A stretch of 64,000 nucleotides of DNA from Gemmatimonadaceae bacterium. GTDB lineage: Bacteria; Gemmatimonadota; Gemmatimonadetes; Gemmatimonadales; Gemmatimonadaceae. A program made the position numbers and the translations under genes. A model generated the notes under the pieces. The model saw only the letters and a program-made list of their open reading frames with translations. It was not told the origin of the DNA and did not search any database. This document shows positions 7,012 through 16,352 of the stretch, piece after piece. Numbering within the stretch: the stretch's first letter is position 1; the number at the start of each line of letters is the position of its first letter. The DNA lies in NCBI GenBank assembly GCA_019186945.1, contig JABAQJ010000006.1:124001-188000 (forward strand), read 5' to 3'.

Positions 7012-8796
7012 GTGCAAATCAACGCCGTACTGCCGACGGATGTTCGCGTCGAGCTGGAGGCTGCCATCTTGCAGGCGGTCGTCACGCTCGGACTCGTCGC
7101 GTACAGTGCGTTTCTGTTCCGGCGGTATCGAAAAGCGTACTTCCGCTGGTTCGCGGTAGCGTGGTCGCTGTACGTCGCACGCATTGGCGCGATCTCCGCC
7201 TTTCTGATTCTCCAGAGTCCGGTCTGGCTGTACTGGCACCAGGTGCTTACTGGCTGGACGGCTCTCGCGCTGCTGTGGACGTCGCTTGTGGTTTCGAGAC
7301 AACTCCCGTTCCGGCGCAGCTATGCGTTGGCTCTGTTGTTTCCGCTCGGTTGGTCCTACGTAGCGATCTACGTTCTGGACAACTTCCTTGGTGCCGCGCT
7401 GCCAGCAGTGTTGTTCCTGTCCCTGGTAACGGCGTGGACCGGAGGGGTTTTCTACGTACATTGGCGGCGCCTGCGGACGCCCGGGGCGGCGCTGTTCGCT
7501 TCCGCGATGCTGCTCTGGTCGATCCACCATCTCGACTATCCGTTTCTCAGAGCGCGCGGCGCGTGGAATCCATGGGGGTATTACCTCGACATCTGTTTCC
7601 TGCTCTTGGTCGCGGCTGCCATGACGCTCCTGGTGATGGACGACTTGCGTGAGGGATTGGGGACGCTCACCTCCCTGGCGGCCGGGACACGCGGTGCGGC
7701 CGAAGCCGACGTACTCGGCGAACTGCTCGACGAGACGTGCAGGCTGCCGGCCGTTGCGGGCGCAGCCTTCCTGACGATCGAGTCGGGAGAGGCGTGCTGC
7801 CAGCGCGGTGCAGGCACGTGCGCCGGCTGGGAGCTGCTGCGAATGGTGCCGATGGAGACTGGACGCCTCGGAGGCGTAATCCGGGCGGGGCGACCGGCGG
7901 TCGTGCGCGACTGGAATCCGTGGGGCGCTGGCGGAGCTTCGGCGCGACGGTTCGCCTTCGCGGCGATGATTCCGGTGGCGACGGCCGCGCGGCCGGCGGC
8001 AGCGCTGCTGATCGTCGGCGACGCCCGCGATCCGTTCGCCGCGCTGGACGATTCGTTCCTGTTGGCGTTAGGCGGCCAGTTCGGCCTGGCACTGGAAGGC
8101 GCCGAGCTGACGGAAGGGCTTCGCCAGCGCAGTGAGGAACTGGCACGGCTTGCCGTGCGCATGACTCGACGGTACGAAGAGGAACGGCGGCGCCTGTCCC
8201 GCGAGTTGCACGACGAGACGGCGCAGGTGTTTGCGGCCGTGAAGCTGCAGCTCGGACTTCTGCAGGAACAGGGGATCGGGGAAGCCGCGAGCGGCCTGTC
8301 GCGCGCGCTCGACCTGGTCGATGCCGGCATGCGCAGCATTCGCAACGTAACGGAGACGTTGCGGCCGACGGTGCTCGACGAACTCGGATTGGCGCCGGCG
8401 CTGCGTTCGCTGGCTACGGATACTGCGGAGCGCCTGCGTCTCGACATCTCGTTCGTGGCACCGCAGGAGCTGCCGGAGCTGGCCGACGAGGCCGAACTCG
8501 CGATTTACAGGGCCATGCAGGAATCCCTGAGCAACGTCGCGCGCCATGCACACGCCGCCCACGTCAGCGTGTACGTCGAGACCGATGACCGTGGCGTTCA
8601 GCTCCTCGTGCGGGACGACGGGGTGGGATTGTCCGCCCGATGGGGGACGGTCGAGACGCGAGGAGAAGGAGGCCTGGCGGGAATGCGCGAGCGGGTATTG
8701 TCGTTAGGTGGACGACTGAGCGTCATGCCGGGACGCGACTGCGGGACCGAGGTGCGGGTCTGGGTTCCCGTTACCCGAGGCGCCGCTGCGCAGTGA
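7012..8796 (+). CDS. Membrane sensor histidine kinase, NarL/DegS-type
   Basis: A 594-residue kinase. Residues ~15-210 contain five to six membrane helices of unrecognised sensor type. Residues ~220-370 look like a GAF domain. The HisKA_3 segment has RRLSRELHDETAQ with phospho-acceptor His400. The ATPase domain has MQESLSNVARHAHA (N box), RDDGVG (G1) and GLAGMRERV (G2). Such kinases autophosphorylate and pass phosphate to LuxR-type regulators. The start is GTG 7012, just after a terminator, so the gene has its own promoter. Its stop overlaps the response regulator start (GTGA). Several cysteines in the GAF region (CCQRGAGTC) could bind metal or heme, which is speculative but interesting beside a heme-uptake locus. 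Confidence 0.92.
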   Translation: MQINAVLPTDVRVELEAAILQAVVTLGLVAYSAFLFRRYRKAYFRWFAVAWSLYVARIGAISAFLILQSPVWLYWHQVLTGWTALALLWTSLVVSRQLPFRRSYALALLFPLGWSYVAIYVLDNFLGAALPAVLFLSLVTAWTGGVFYVHWRRLRTPGAALFASAMLLWSIHHLDYPFLRARGAWNPWGYYLDICFLLLVAAAMTLLVMDDLREGLGTLTSLAAGTRGAAEADVLGELLDETCRLPAVAGAAFLTIESGEACCQRGAGTCAGWELLRMVPMETGRLGGVIRAGRPAVVRDWNPWGAGGASARRFAFAAMIPVATAARPAAALLIVGDARDPFAALDDSFLLALGGQFGLALEGAELTEGLRQRSEELARLAVRMTRRYEEERRRLSRELHDETAQVFAAVKLQLGLLQEQGIGEAASGLSRALDLVDAGMRSIRNVTETLRPTVLDELGLAPALRSLATDTAERLRLDISFVAPQELPELADEAELAIYRAMQESLSNVARHAHAAHVSVYVETDDRGVQLLVRDDGVGLSARWGTVETRGEGGLAGMRERVLSLGGRLSVMPGRDCGTEVRVWVPVTRGAAAQ

Positions 8797-9485
8797 CGGG
8801 ACAGATACGGGTGCTGGTGGTCGACGACCACGCAATCGTTCGCGAGGGGCTGCGGCACGTCCTGTCCACGGACGACGACTTCGTCGTGGTGGGAGAGGCC
8901 GGAGATGGCGCAACGGCCCTGCAACTGGCCGAAGAGATGCAACCCGACGTTGTGCTGTTGGACATCAACCTCGGCGCCGAGTCAGGACTGGACGTGGCGC
9001 GCCGCCTGCGAGCACGACACGAAACAAACCGGATACTCATCCTCAGCGTGCACGACGATCGGGAGATCGTCCTGGAAAGCCTCCGTGTGGGAGCCAACGG
9101 GTACGTGCGCAAGGACACGACTCCTGGCGAACTGCGTGGGGCGATCCGCGCGGTCTTCGATGGTCACGCTTTCTTCAGTGCTTCGGTTGCAATGCGACTG
9201 ACGGAAGCACTGGCAGAGCGTCCGACGATGGAGTCGCGGACGCCGGATCGGAGCGCCGGCCCGACGTCGGCCCAGCTTAAGCAGCTCACGGGCCGGGAGC
9301 GCGAAGTGCTCGTGGGCGTCGCGCGCGGCCAGATGAACAAACAGATCGGCGCCGCGCTCGGGATCTCCGTTCGCACCGTCGAATCGCACCGCGATTCGTT
9401 GATGCGCAAGCTGCAGTTACGGACGACGGCAGCGCTCACTCGGTTTGCCATCGATGCCGGTCTGCTGGACGAGGAGGCTCCGTAG
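8793..9485 (+). CDS. LuxR/NarL-family response regulator
   Basis: A 230-residue regulator beginning with GTG in a four-base overlap with the kinase gene; upstream ATG codons in the same frame only re-read kinase sequence. The receiver domain has VLVVDDHAIVREGL, the phospho-acceptor Asp57 in VVLLDINLG, and a conserved Lys in GYVRKDTT. The C-terminal LuxR domain reads LTGREREVLVGVARG, then LGISVRTVESHRDSLMRKL. Phosphorylation by the coupled kinase should alter DNA binding. The HmuY and TonB receptor genes start 84 bases downstream in the same direction and are the obvious candidate targets, though no binding site can be named. Confidence 0.93.
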   Translation: MTGQIRVLVVDDHAIVREGLRHVLSTDDDFVVVGEAGDGATALQLAEEMQPDVVLLDINLGAESGLDVARRLRARHETNRILILSVHDDREIVLESLRVGANGYVRKDTTPGELRGAIRAVFDGHAFFSASVAMRLTEALAERPTMESRTPDRSAGPTSAQLKQLTGREREVLVGVARGQMNKQIGAALGISVRTVESHRDSLMRKLQLRTTAALTRFAIDAGLLDEEAP

Positions 9486-9569
9486 TAACACCTACGTAAT
9501 AGCCCCAATTCCTCGTGCCGGGCGTGCCCTCGATACTCGTGCGATGTCCGAGTCACCCAGGCAACTCCA

Positions 9570-10613
9570 ATGAGAATGCTCGCAAGGTCCGGATGGTCAC
9601 TGGCTGCGACGTTCGCCGTCACGGCCTGCACCTCCGATGGCACGACTTCGCCCGGCACGCTGCCGGGAACGCAAACGATAACAGTTGACGCGTCGCAACC
9701 GTTCGCCTACGTCGCCTTCGGCGATCCGGCGACCGTAGTCAACGTGACCGACGCGTCGGCTTCCACAGCGTGGGATGTTCGTCTCTATGCGACGGCGGTT
9801 ACGCTGAACGGAGGAGCGGCCGGCCCAGGAGACGTTTCCGGGTACTGTCTCTGCCAGAACTCCGGCGCCACGGCTGCCGAACTGCGGGCCATGACGCCGG
9901 CCAGCCAGCTAGCGGCCTTCGAGGCAGTGACCGCCAGCCAGGTTCCGGCATCCGGTCAGTTCATGGCAGACCTGTTGTCCCCGGTGATCGCCGGGTGGTA
10001 TACCGGGACCGCGCCTGCCGTGACTGCTGCGCCATCGATCTCGTGGATCCTGCGGCGGGGGACAACGGCGACGACCCTCGGCAAGTTCCGCGTGACGACG
10101 ATCGAGAATGCCACTACGGCGGCGGCGGGTTCCGTAACCTTCGAATACGCGCTGCAAGGAGCGCCAGGGGGCGAGTTCGGCCCGGTAACGACGAGGACGG
10201 TGAGTGTTGGAGCTGGTGTCACGTACTTTGACCTGACAGCTGGTACGGTGTCGAGCGCGACAGCCTGGGATCTTGCGTTCACAGGCTACACCATCAGGAC
10301 GAACGGTGGCGTGAGCGGAGCTGGCGGTGTGATGGCGGTACCGGACAACGCGACGCCGTTCGCGGCCATCGACGCCGCATACGCCGCTACTGCGCCGTCG
10401 CAGGCCTACCGCGCCGATGAGTTCGGCGGCGTGTTCACGACGAATCGGTGGTATCGCTACAACCTCACGGGCACCGATAACCAGATCTGGCCGACGTACG
10501 ACGTTTATCTGCTGCGGAAGGGAAGCGCGGTGTACAAGGTGCAGCTGACCGGATACTACGGTTCCAACGGCGCGGGCAGACAGGTCACGCTACGCTATCG
10601 CAGGTTGAAGTAA
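9570..10613 (+). CDS. HmuY-family heme-binding lipoprotein
   Basis: A 347-residue lipoprotein: a short charged start, a hydrophobic stretch and a lipobox ending AVTAC. It has the HmuY features ATAWDLAFTGYTIRTNGG, a glycine-rich turn (VSGAGGVM), a WYRYN segment and the C-terminal DVYLLRKGSAVYKVQLTGYYG strand pair. HmuY proteins are outer-surface hemophores that pass heme to a TonB-dependent HmuR receptor. This one is longer than Porphyromonas HmuY (about 215 residues) because of an N-terminal beta-rich half (residues ~30-200) that seems to repeat the fold (compare STAWDVRLYATAVTLNGG with the later motif). The TonB receptor follows with a one-base TAATG overlap. Confidence 0.8.
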   Translation: MRMLARSGWSLAATFAVTACTSDGTTSPGTLPGTQTITVDASQPFAYVAFGDPATVVNVTDASASTAWDVRLYATAVTLNGGAAGPGDVSGYCLCQNSGATAAELRAMTPASQLAAFEAVTASQVPASGQFMADLLSPVIAGWYTGTAPAVTAAPSISWILRRGTTATTLGKFRVTTIENATTAAAGSVTFEYALQGAPGGEFGPVTTRTVSVGAGVTYFDLTAGTVSSATAWDLAFTGYTIRTNGGVSGAGGVMAVPDNATPFAAIDAAYAATAPSQAYRADEFGGVFTTNRWYRYNLTGTDNQIWPTYDVYLLRKGSAVYKVQLTGYYGSNGAGRQVTLRYRRLK

Positions 10614-12715
10614 TGCCAGGCGCGCGATGGAGCGCGGCACTGGTCGCTGTCTGGCTGTTGCGTGGCAGTCTCGCGCTGGCACAAGACAGTGGCGTTGTCG
10701 CTGGCCGGGTAACGGCTGCGGATGGAGGCGCACCGGTGGCGGCCGAAGTCGTGCTCGACGGAGTCCGCAGTGCCCGTGCCGGCGCTGACGGGCGCTGGCG
10801 AATGGACGGCGTTGCCGAAGGGCGCCATCGGATCCGCGTACGCGCGCCTGGATTCCTTCCGCTGGAGCGGGACGTCGACGTAGTAGCGAATCGGACAGCC
10901 ATGGCCGACGCGTCGCTCGACGTGGCGATCGTTCCGCTGAATGCGGTCGTGGTAACGGCTGCCAGGCGCGAACAGCGTCTGGCCGACGCGGTCGTCGAAA
11001 CCGAATTGATTGACCGCGCGGAGATCGTGCAGAGCGGATCCAGCAACCTGGTGGACGTGCTAACGAGTCGTGCGGGTGTGGATCTGAATGGCGGTGTCCC
11101 TGCAGGTGCTGGGATCCAGATTCGTGGCCTGGACTCCCGCAGAGTGCTCGTCCTGATGGATGGCCAGCCGGTCGCTGGCAGGATCAACGGGAACTTCGAC
11201 CTGGCGCGCGTTCCGAGCGCGGCGGTGGAACGTATCGAGATAGTAAAAGGGCCGCTGTCGACGCTGTACGGTTCGGAGGCGATGGGAGGAGTGGTCAACA
11301 TCGTCACGCGGCGGCCGCCGGAGGATGTGGGGTTCGCTGGGGCTCTGACACTCACAGGGGGCAGTAACGGCCGCCGTGACGTTGCTGGCGAGGCAGGGAT
11401 CAGGGGTGGAGCGATTGGGTTGCAGGCGACGGCTGGCCGGCGCTCGATCGACCTCGTACCGGGGCTCGCTGGCGATGCGGCCACCTTCGCTCGGCAATGG
11501 GACGGTCGCGCGTCGCTGCGTTGGGGCGATCTCCGGGGGACGTGGGCCGAAGTCACGGCATCAGGCACCGCCGAGCGGCAGCGGTATCGGACAGGTCAAC
11601 TCTTCAACTTCGTGGACAACACTCAGATCGATGCGATGTTGAAGAGCGCCGCCAGCGTCATGGCTGGGCGGCTCAGCGCGACCGGTTCCCTGTCCGGTTT
11701 CTCGCACCTGTCACGCGCGAGCACAATGTCCCAGCCGGTATCGGACTCCGGCGCTCGCGATCGCCAGCGGTTACTTCGGGCCTCGTTACTCTACAACCGG
11801 CTGGTTGGCGCGTCGGCCATTGACGTGGGCCTGGACCTGACGCGTGAGGCGCTCGACGCCGACCGCGTGCATGCGCCCGATCGCGCTACGGTGACCAGTG
11901 AGCCGTACCTGCAGCTGACGCACTCGTGGAGCGATCTAACGTTGACGCCGGGGGTCCGCATTACCGCCAGCGATCGATGGGGCGAGTTCGTGGCACCAGC
12001 GGTCGCGGCGCTCTGGCGAGCGGCGCCGTCGATTGTCGTGCGTGCCTCGTTAGGTCGCGGGTTTCGCGCACCGGACTTCAAGGAACTGTATCTCGATTTC
12101 GTCAACTCCGCTGTCGGTTACGCCGTGAAGGGAAACGCCGACTTGCGTCCAGAGTCGTCTACGAGCGGTTCCATCGGCGCGGAGTGGAGCGCGCCATCGC
12201 GCTACGGTCGCATGACGGCCCATCGGCAGCAGTATCATGACTTCATCGAGACCGGCGAACCCGATGCCGGCGGCACCTACACATACCGCAACGTGGCGCG
12301 GGGGTCTTCATGGGGAGTGGAACTGGAGGCTGGGATGTTCGCCGGAAGCTGGCGTTTCGATGGGACATATGGCTATCTGAGGGCGCGCGACCTCACGACC
12401 GGGACGCCACTCCTGGGCCGGCCGCCGCACAGGTCGACGTTCACGGCGAAGCCGCCAGCGATGTGGGGTACGAGGGTCAGCGTATCCGGCAGCTACCTGT
12501 CGGCAACGCCGATCGACAGAGGGGCGGGGGGTGAACTGACCACGCGGAAGGAGTTCACGCGGGTGGATGCGCGCGCCACGCGCAGGCTGATGTCCGTCGT
12601 AGATGTGAGCATCGGCGTCGACAACCTGCTCGATCGACGGCTTGGCGCCGCGTGGCCCGGTTTCACCGGCCGGCAGTTCCAGGTGTCGATAGCTTGGCGG
12701 CGGGGCGTGGAGTAG
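10613..12715 (+). CDS. TonB-dependent outer-membrane receptor (HmuR/BtuB-like)
   Basis: A 700-residue receptor with a signal peptide (to about residue 23). A carboxypeptidase-regulatory-like domain (27-105, VAGRVTAADGGAPVAAEVVL) comes next, then the plug (about 115-230; IQIRGLDSRRVLVLMDGQPV, VERIEIVKGPLSTLYGSEAM, GGVVNIVTRR). A 22-strand barrel should occupy the rest. It imports a ligand across the outer membrane using TonB energy. Coupling to HmuY points to heme or a related porphyrin. The plug resembles BtuB/heme receptors more than SusC. No TonB, ExbB/D or inner-membrane ABC genes occur in the window. The terminal residue is not the usual aromatic. Confidence 0.92.
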   Translation: MPGARWSAALVAVWLLRGSLALAQDSGVVAGRVTAADGGAPVAAEVVLDGVRSARAGADGRWRMDGVAEGRHRIRVRAPGFLPLERDVDVVANRTAMADASLDVAIVPLNAVVVTAARREQRLADAVVETELIDRAEIVQSGSSNLVDVLTSRAGVDLNGGVPAGAGIQIRGLDSRRVLVLMDGQPVAGRINGNFDLARVPSAAVERIEIVKGPLSTLYGSEAMGGVVNIVTRRPPEDVGFAGALTLTGGSNGRRDVAGEAGIRGGAIGLQATAGRRSIDLVPGLAGDAATFARQWDGRASLRWGDLRGTWAEVTASGTAERQRYRTGQLFNFVDNTQIDAMLKSAASVMAGRLSATGSLSGFSHLSRASTMSQPVSDSGARDRQRLLRASLLYNRLVGASAIDVGLDLTREALDADRVHAPDRATVTSEPYLQLTHSWSDLTLTPGVRITASDRWGEFVAPAVAALWRAAPSIVVRASLGRGFRAPDFKELYLDFVNSAVGYAVKGNADLRPESSTSGSIGAEWSAPSRYGRMTAHRQQYHDFIETGEPDAGGTYTYRNVARGSSWGVELEAGMFAGSWRFDGTYGYLRARDLTTGTPLLGRPPHRSTFTAKPPAMWGTRVSVSGSYLSATPIDRGAGGELTTRKEFTRVDARATRRLMSVVDVSIGVDNLLDRRLGAAWPGFTGRQFQVSIAWRRGVE

Positions 12716-12830
12716 CGGCAAGAGCGCGGGTGCGGAGCCGCCAGCGAGGCCTCGGCGCTACGCCATGCCGCCATGCGCACGACGTCCTGCTGTTCCGGTC
12801 GATCTGCTGGACCGATCGATGCCGCCGTAC

Positions 12831-12859
12831 ATTCCTGACTCCCACTTCACGTCAGGAAT
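12831..12859 (+). promoter_or_regulatory. Inverted repeat at the start of the glycosidase gene
   Basis: ATTCCTGAC (12831-12839) and GTCAGGAAT (12851-12859) are perfect complements separated by 11 bases, ending three bases before the ATG at 12863. The right arm contains AGGAA, the only Shine-Dalgarno-like sequence. The element could be a DNA operator or an RNA hairpin hiding the ribosome site. Confidence 0.5.
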
Positions 12860-12862
12860 CGC

Positions 12863-15550
12863 ATGGTCGGTCGTTTCGTGCGCGTCGTCGCTTGCTGCAT
12901 CGCCTTGGCACTTTGTCCGCTTGGCGCGCAGCGATCGTCGGGAACCATCCCGAGATTCGATCTGGGCAGAACTTCGCTGGCGTTGAGCGGAGACGCGCGG
13001 CCGAACGTGTATCTGGCGGCTCCCGGGCGCCGCAGCATTGCGATGGGCACCGAGGATGGGCGTCTGGAGTTCTGGTCGTGGCCGATCAAGTGGTTACACG
13101 ACTTCCAACTCGCCTTCCGCGTCCCGAAGTATGCAGCGCCGATCCCGGGGCGCGAGATTGCCCGCTACGTCACCGTCCGTCCTGAAGGGTTCACGATCGA
13201 ATATGCCCACGAGACGTTCACCGTGCGGCAGACTGTCTTCACGCCGCTCGACAAGCCGGCCGCGATCGTTCTACTCGAGGTCGACGCAATCCGGCCGATG
13301 GAGATCGTGGCAACGTTCGTCCCCGACATACATTTTGCCTGGCCTGCCGCGTTAGGCGGTCAGTACGTTGCGTGGAATGCGGAACAGAAGGCGTTCGTCT
13401 TCTCGGAGAGCCGGCGCACGGTCAACGCTTTTCTCGGCTCGCCCGCGGTCACGCAGGCGTCGGACGTACCCGCGCACATGCTCAGTGCGGCGCCGCCGCA
13501 GATCGTCATTGGCGTAGGCGACGTAAACGAACGATACACGGAGCCGCGCCTGGGCGAGCCGCCCGGCCGGAACGTCAACATACACGTGGCGTACATCCCG
13601 ATCGTTCTGGCAGGCGGCGAAATGTCGCGCGATTCCGCCCGGGCCCTGTACGCGGAGCTCTCGGCCCCGGATGCAGCCCGGCGCGAGTGGCGGCGACGCG
13701 TCGAGCATGGCGATTCGATCCGGGCCAACACCGTCAGCATCATCACGCCGGACACGATACTGAATCGTGCGGTGGAATGGGCCAAGGTCAACATGGACGA
13801 CGGGATGGTGTGCAACCCGGACCTGGGATGCGGGCTGGTCGCCGGTTATGGCTTGTCGGGTGGCGCCAGCGACCGGCCGGGGTTCGGGTGGTTCTTCGGC
13901 GGCGATGCATCGATCAACTCCTTCGCCATGTCCGCGGTCGGGCAGCACGATCTTGTTCGTGACGGAGTGTTCCGGTTCTTCGCCAAGTACCAGCGTGCCG
14001 ACGGGAAGATCACGCACGAGATTTCTCAGGGCGCCCGCAAGATCGATTGGTTCGGGGCGTACCCCTACGCCTACTACCACGGAGACACGACGCCGTTCTG
14101 GATTCTCGCCTTTGGCGAGTACTGGAAGCAGAGTGCTGACACGTCGCTCGTCCGCGAGTTATGGCCGAACCTGCGAAAGGCGTACACGTGGTCCAGGTCG
14201 GCCGATTCCGATGGCGACGGTCTGATGGAGAACACGATAGCCGGTGCTGGCGCGCTTGAGGTAGGCGACCTTCAAGAGGGGATCGTCTCGGACGTGTACC
14301 TGAGCGGTGTCTGGATTGCCGCGCTGGAGCGTTTCGCCCGGATGGCCGACGCGATGGAGGAGCCGGCACTGGCGGTCGAGGCGCGTGAGATACGCAGGAA
14401 GGCGCTCGGGACGATCGAGTCGAAGCTGTGGCTACCCGGCATCGGCCAATACGCCTTCGCAATCCTCGAGAAGGGCGCGGTAAACGAGAACCTCACTGCC
14501 TGGCCGGCAACCGCCATGTCGTTCGACGTTTTCGATGCAGGCCGCGGCGCGCAGATGGCCGCTCGTCTTGCCAGCTCCAACATCATGACGGACTGGGGGG
14601 CACGCCCGCTGTCGGCGGCGAGCGCGCTGTTCGACCCGCTGCACTACAACAATGGAGCGGTGTGGCCGTTCGTGACGGGTTGGGTCGCACTGGCGCAGTA
14701 TCGATATCGCAATGCGCACGCGGGTCGGTTCGCCCTGGACGCGATCGCGCGCACGGGCTTCGACGAGGCGCGCGGGCGCAATCCCGAAGTCATCTCGGGG
14801 CGCGTGTACAAGCCGCTGGATACGGCGGTCCCGCACCAGTTCTTCGCGACCTCGATGGTGTTGACGCCGCTCCTCCGCGGGTTGCTGGGGATCGACGTCG
14901 ACGCGCCCGCAGGCCGCCTCCGGATCGCGCCGAGTCTTCCTCCGGAGTGGGACTCGATCCGTGTAGAGCGCGTTCGTGTCGGTAGCGACGTGGTGTCGTT
15001 GCTCATGACGAGGAAGGCTGGCACGATTGCGGTTGAGGCATGGCGTGAGCATGGCGACGCCGCCCGTCCGCTGGCGGTGGAATTCGCCCCGTCACTCCCG
15101 TTAGGCGCCCACATGGTGGCCGCTTCGAGTGGCGACGCCCGCCGGGAAGAAAGGCCGGGAGCGGTCGTCGTGCGCGCAAGCGGGAACCTCCGCGAACGCG
15201 TGCGCCTGTTCGTTACCTGGAGCGGTGGCTGGGAGGTGTCCGTTCCTCCTGCGGCTCCGCGCATCGGCGACCGGTCGTCCGCGTTGCGAGTTCTCTCGGA
15301 ACGGATGGATGGCGAGAGTTACGTCGTGCAGTTGGAGGGTCGCGCGGGTCACTCGTACGACATCGGGCTGCGCGGGCCATCGGATCGAATCGGCGTTTCA
15401 GCGATGCCGGGTCAATCGGGGACAGCCGTCGTTGCCCCTGCCCGAAGAGCAGCCAACGGGTTCGTTCCGACGCGCGTCACGTTTCCGACGGCCGGCGCGA
15501 ACGCGGACGGCTACGTATCGCTTTCGCTCGTCGTCGAGCGGCTGCCGTGA
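12863..15550 (+). CDS. Secreted six-hairpin glycosidase (amylo-alpha-1,6-glucosidase-like)
   Basis: An 895-residue exported protein (signal peptide about 1-22, ALCPLGAQ). Residues ~30-280 form an N-terminal beta-sandwich. An (alpha/alpha)6 barrel follows, with motifs of glycogen-debranching and GH15/GH63-like enzymes: GFGWFFGGDASINSFAMS, YYHGDTTPFWILAFGEYW, SDSDGDGLMENT, NENLTAWPATAMSFDVF and YNNGAVWPFVTGWVALAQ. A C-terminal beta domain (about 690-895) completes it. It probably hydrolyses alpha-glucosidic links in the periplasm or outside the cell. The acid and base residues cannot be fixed by eye. It follows the TonB receptor by 147 bases with its own inverted repeat, so co-regulation is uncertain. 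Confidence 0.78.
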   Translation: MVGRFVRVVACCIALALCPLGAQRSSGTIPRFDLGRTSLALSGDARPNVYLAAPGRRSIAMGTEDGRLEFWSWPIKWLHDFQLAFRVPKYAAPIPGREIARYVTVRPEGFTIEYAHETFTVRQTVFTPLDKPAAIVLLEVDAIRPMEIVATFVPDIHFAWPAALGGQYVAWNAEQKAFVFSESRRTVNAFLGSPAVTQASDVPAHMLSAAPPQIVIGVGDVNERYTEPRLGEPPGRNVNIHVAYIPIVLAGGEMSRDSARALYAELSAPDAARREWRRRVEHGDSIRANTVSIITPDTILNRAVEWAKVNMDDGMVCNPDLGCGLVAGYGLSGGASDRPGFGWFFGGDASINSFAMSAVGQHDLVRDGVFRFFAKYQRADGKITHEISQGARKIDWFGAYPYAYYHGDTTPFWILAFGEYWKQSADTSLVRELWPNLRKAYTWSRSADSDGDGLMENTIAGAGALEVGDLQEGIVSDVYLSGVWIAALERFARMADAMEEPALAVEAREIRRKALGTIESKLWLPGIGQYAFAILEKGAVNENLTAWPATAMSFDVFDAGRGAQMAARLASSNIMTDWGARPLSAASALFDPLHYNNGAVWPFVTGWVALAQYRYRNAHAGRFALDAIARTGFDEARGRNPEVISGRVYKPLDTAVPHQFFATSMVLTPLLRGLLGIDVDAPAGRLRIAPSLPPEWDSIRVERVRVGSDVVSLLMTRKAGTIAVEAWREHGDAARPLAVEFAPSLPLGAHMVAASSGDARREERPGAVVVRASGNLRERVRLFVTWSGGWEVSVPPAAPRIGDRSSALRVLSERMDGESYVVQLEGRAGHSYDIGLRGPSDRIGVSAMPGQSGTAVVAPARRAANGFVPTRVTFPTAGANADGYVSLSLVVERLP

Positions 15551-15630
15551 CCGGGAGCGAGCCGGGTGGATCGGTGTAGGGCACGGGTCGTTGCTCCCTC
15601 GCGCATCGCTGGCGAAATGCACTGCGCACG

Positions 15631-16110
15631 TCAGTCATCGAAGTACCGCCGCAGGTAGCGCATGGCGACGCCATCGCGCACCAGATCCGCGGCCCGCGTT
15701 TCCTCGACGAAGCCCGACGACGACAGCAACGACTCGAACCGTCGCAACAGCGGATCGTCCGGGAGTTCGACAAGGACAAACCGCGCGTTACGGTTCCGCA
15801 GGGTCTCCAGTGCCGAGTTCATGAGCATTCGGCCCAGGCCTCGACGTCGTGCCTGGGGCCCAACGGCGATCGCCCGCACCCTTCCCGCGCCCTCGGTTCC
15901 CGGCACGATGCCGAAGATCGCGAAGCCTGTTACCGTGCCAACGACTCCGTCGCGCGAGACCAGGATGCGTTCGCTGCCTAACGCAGCGAGACCTTCGGTC
16001 AGGTGCGGCACGAGGAGCGGGTGGTACGCCACTGGTACGCTCGTCCGCACCAGTTCGAGAAGACCGCCCAGGTCATCCGGGGTCGCTCGTTCTACCGGGT
16101 CGTCTGTCAC
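15631..16110 (-). CDS. GNAT-family N-acetyltransferase
   Basis: The 159-residue protein has the GNAT core: VRAIAVGPQARRRGLGRMLM is the acetyl-CoA pyrophosphate loop (RRRGLG), followed by ARFVLVELPDDPLLRRFESL and SSGFVEETRA, a common GNAT C-terminal pattern. It transfers an acetyl group from acetyl-CoA to an unidentified amine. It converges on the glycosidase gene across 80 bases and stands alone. The upstream 242 bases to the DUF1015 gene (16111-16352) show no convincing gene or terminator. Confidence 0.85.
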   Translation of the reverse strand: MTDDPVERATPDDLGGLLELVRTSVPVAYHPLLVPHLTEGLAALGSERILVSRDGVVGTVTGFAIFGIVPGTEGAGRVRAIAVGPQARRRGLGRMLMNSALETLRNRNARFVLVELPDDPLLRRFESLLSSSGFVEETRAADLVRDGVAMRYLRRYFDD

Positions 16111-16352
16111 GACGATACGTTAAACGCCCGGATTGGCGCGCCGCGAGCGTCCGCGCCGTGCAGGCATTGTTCTTGAGGCGGGAGGAAGGAGCGATCCCGA
16201 TGCCTGGCGCGACGCGGCCCGCGAACCTGCCGGACGCCGTGTCGAGACATCCCTGCGGATGTGGCGGACGGTCCCGAATCGAGCAGTGCCGTCCGACCGT
16301 CGTCCCTTTCAAGGGCGTGCCATGAAGGCATCGCACCATTAACCGATACTCC

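Noticed and set aside
10613-12715. SusC/D-type glycan uptake system with the following glycosidase
   Set aside because: The receptor is of the heme/BtuB kind, is coupled to HmuY, and no SusD-like lipoprotein is present. The glycosidase is separated by 147 bases and its own inverted repeat.
16267-16297. CGGACGG...CCGTCCG hairpin
   Set aside because: It has only a 7-bp stem with a 17-base loop and no T-run, which is expected by chance in this base composition.
16133-16342. Short frames before DUF1015
   Set aside because: Several overlapping short frames exist on both strands, none with a ribosome site, motif or consistent codon bias.
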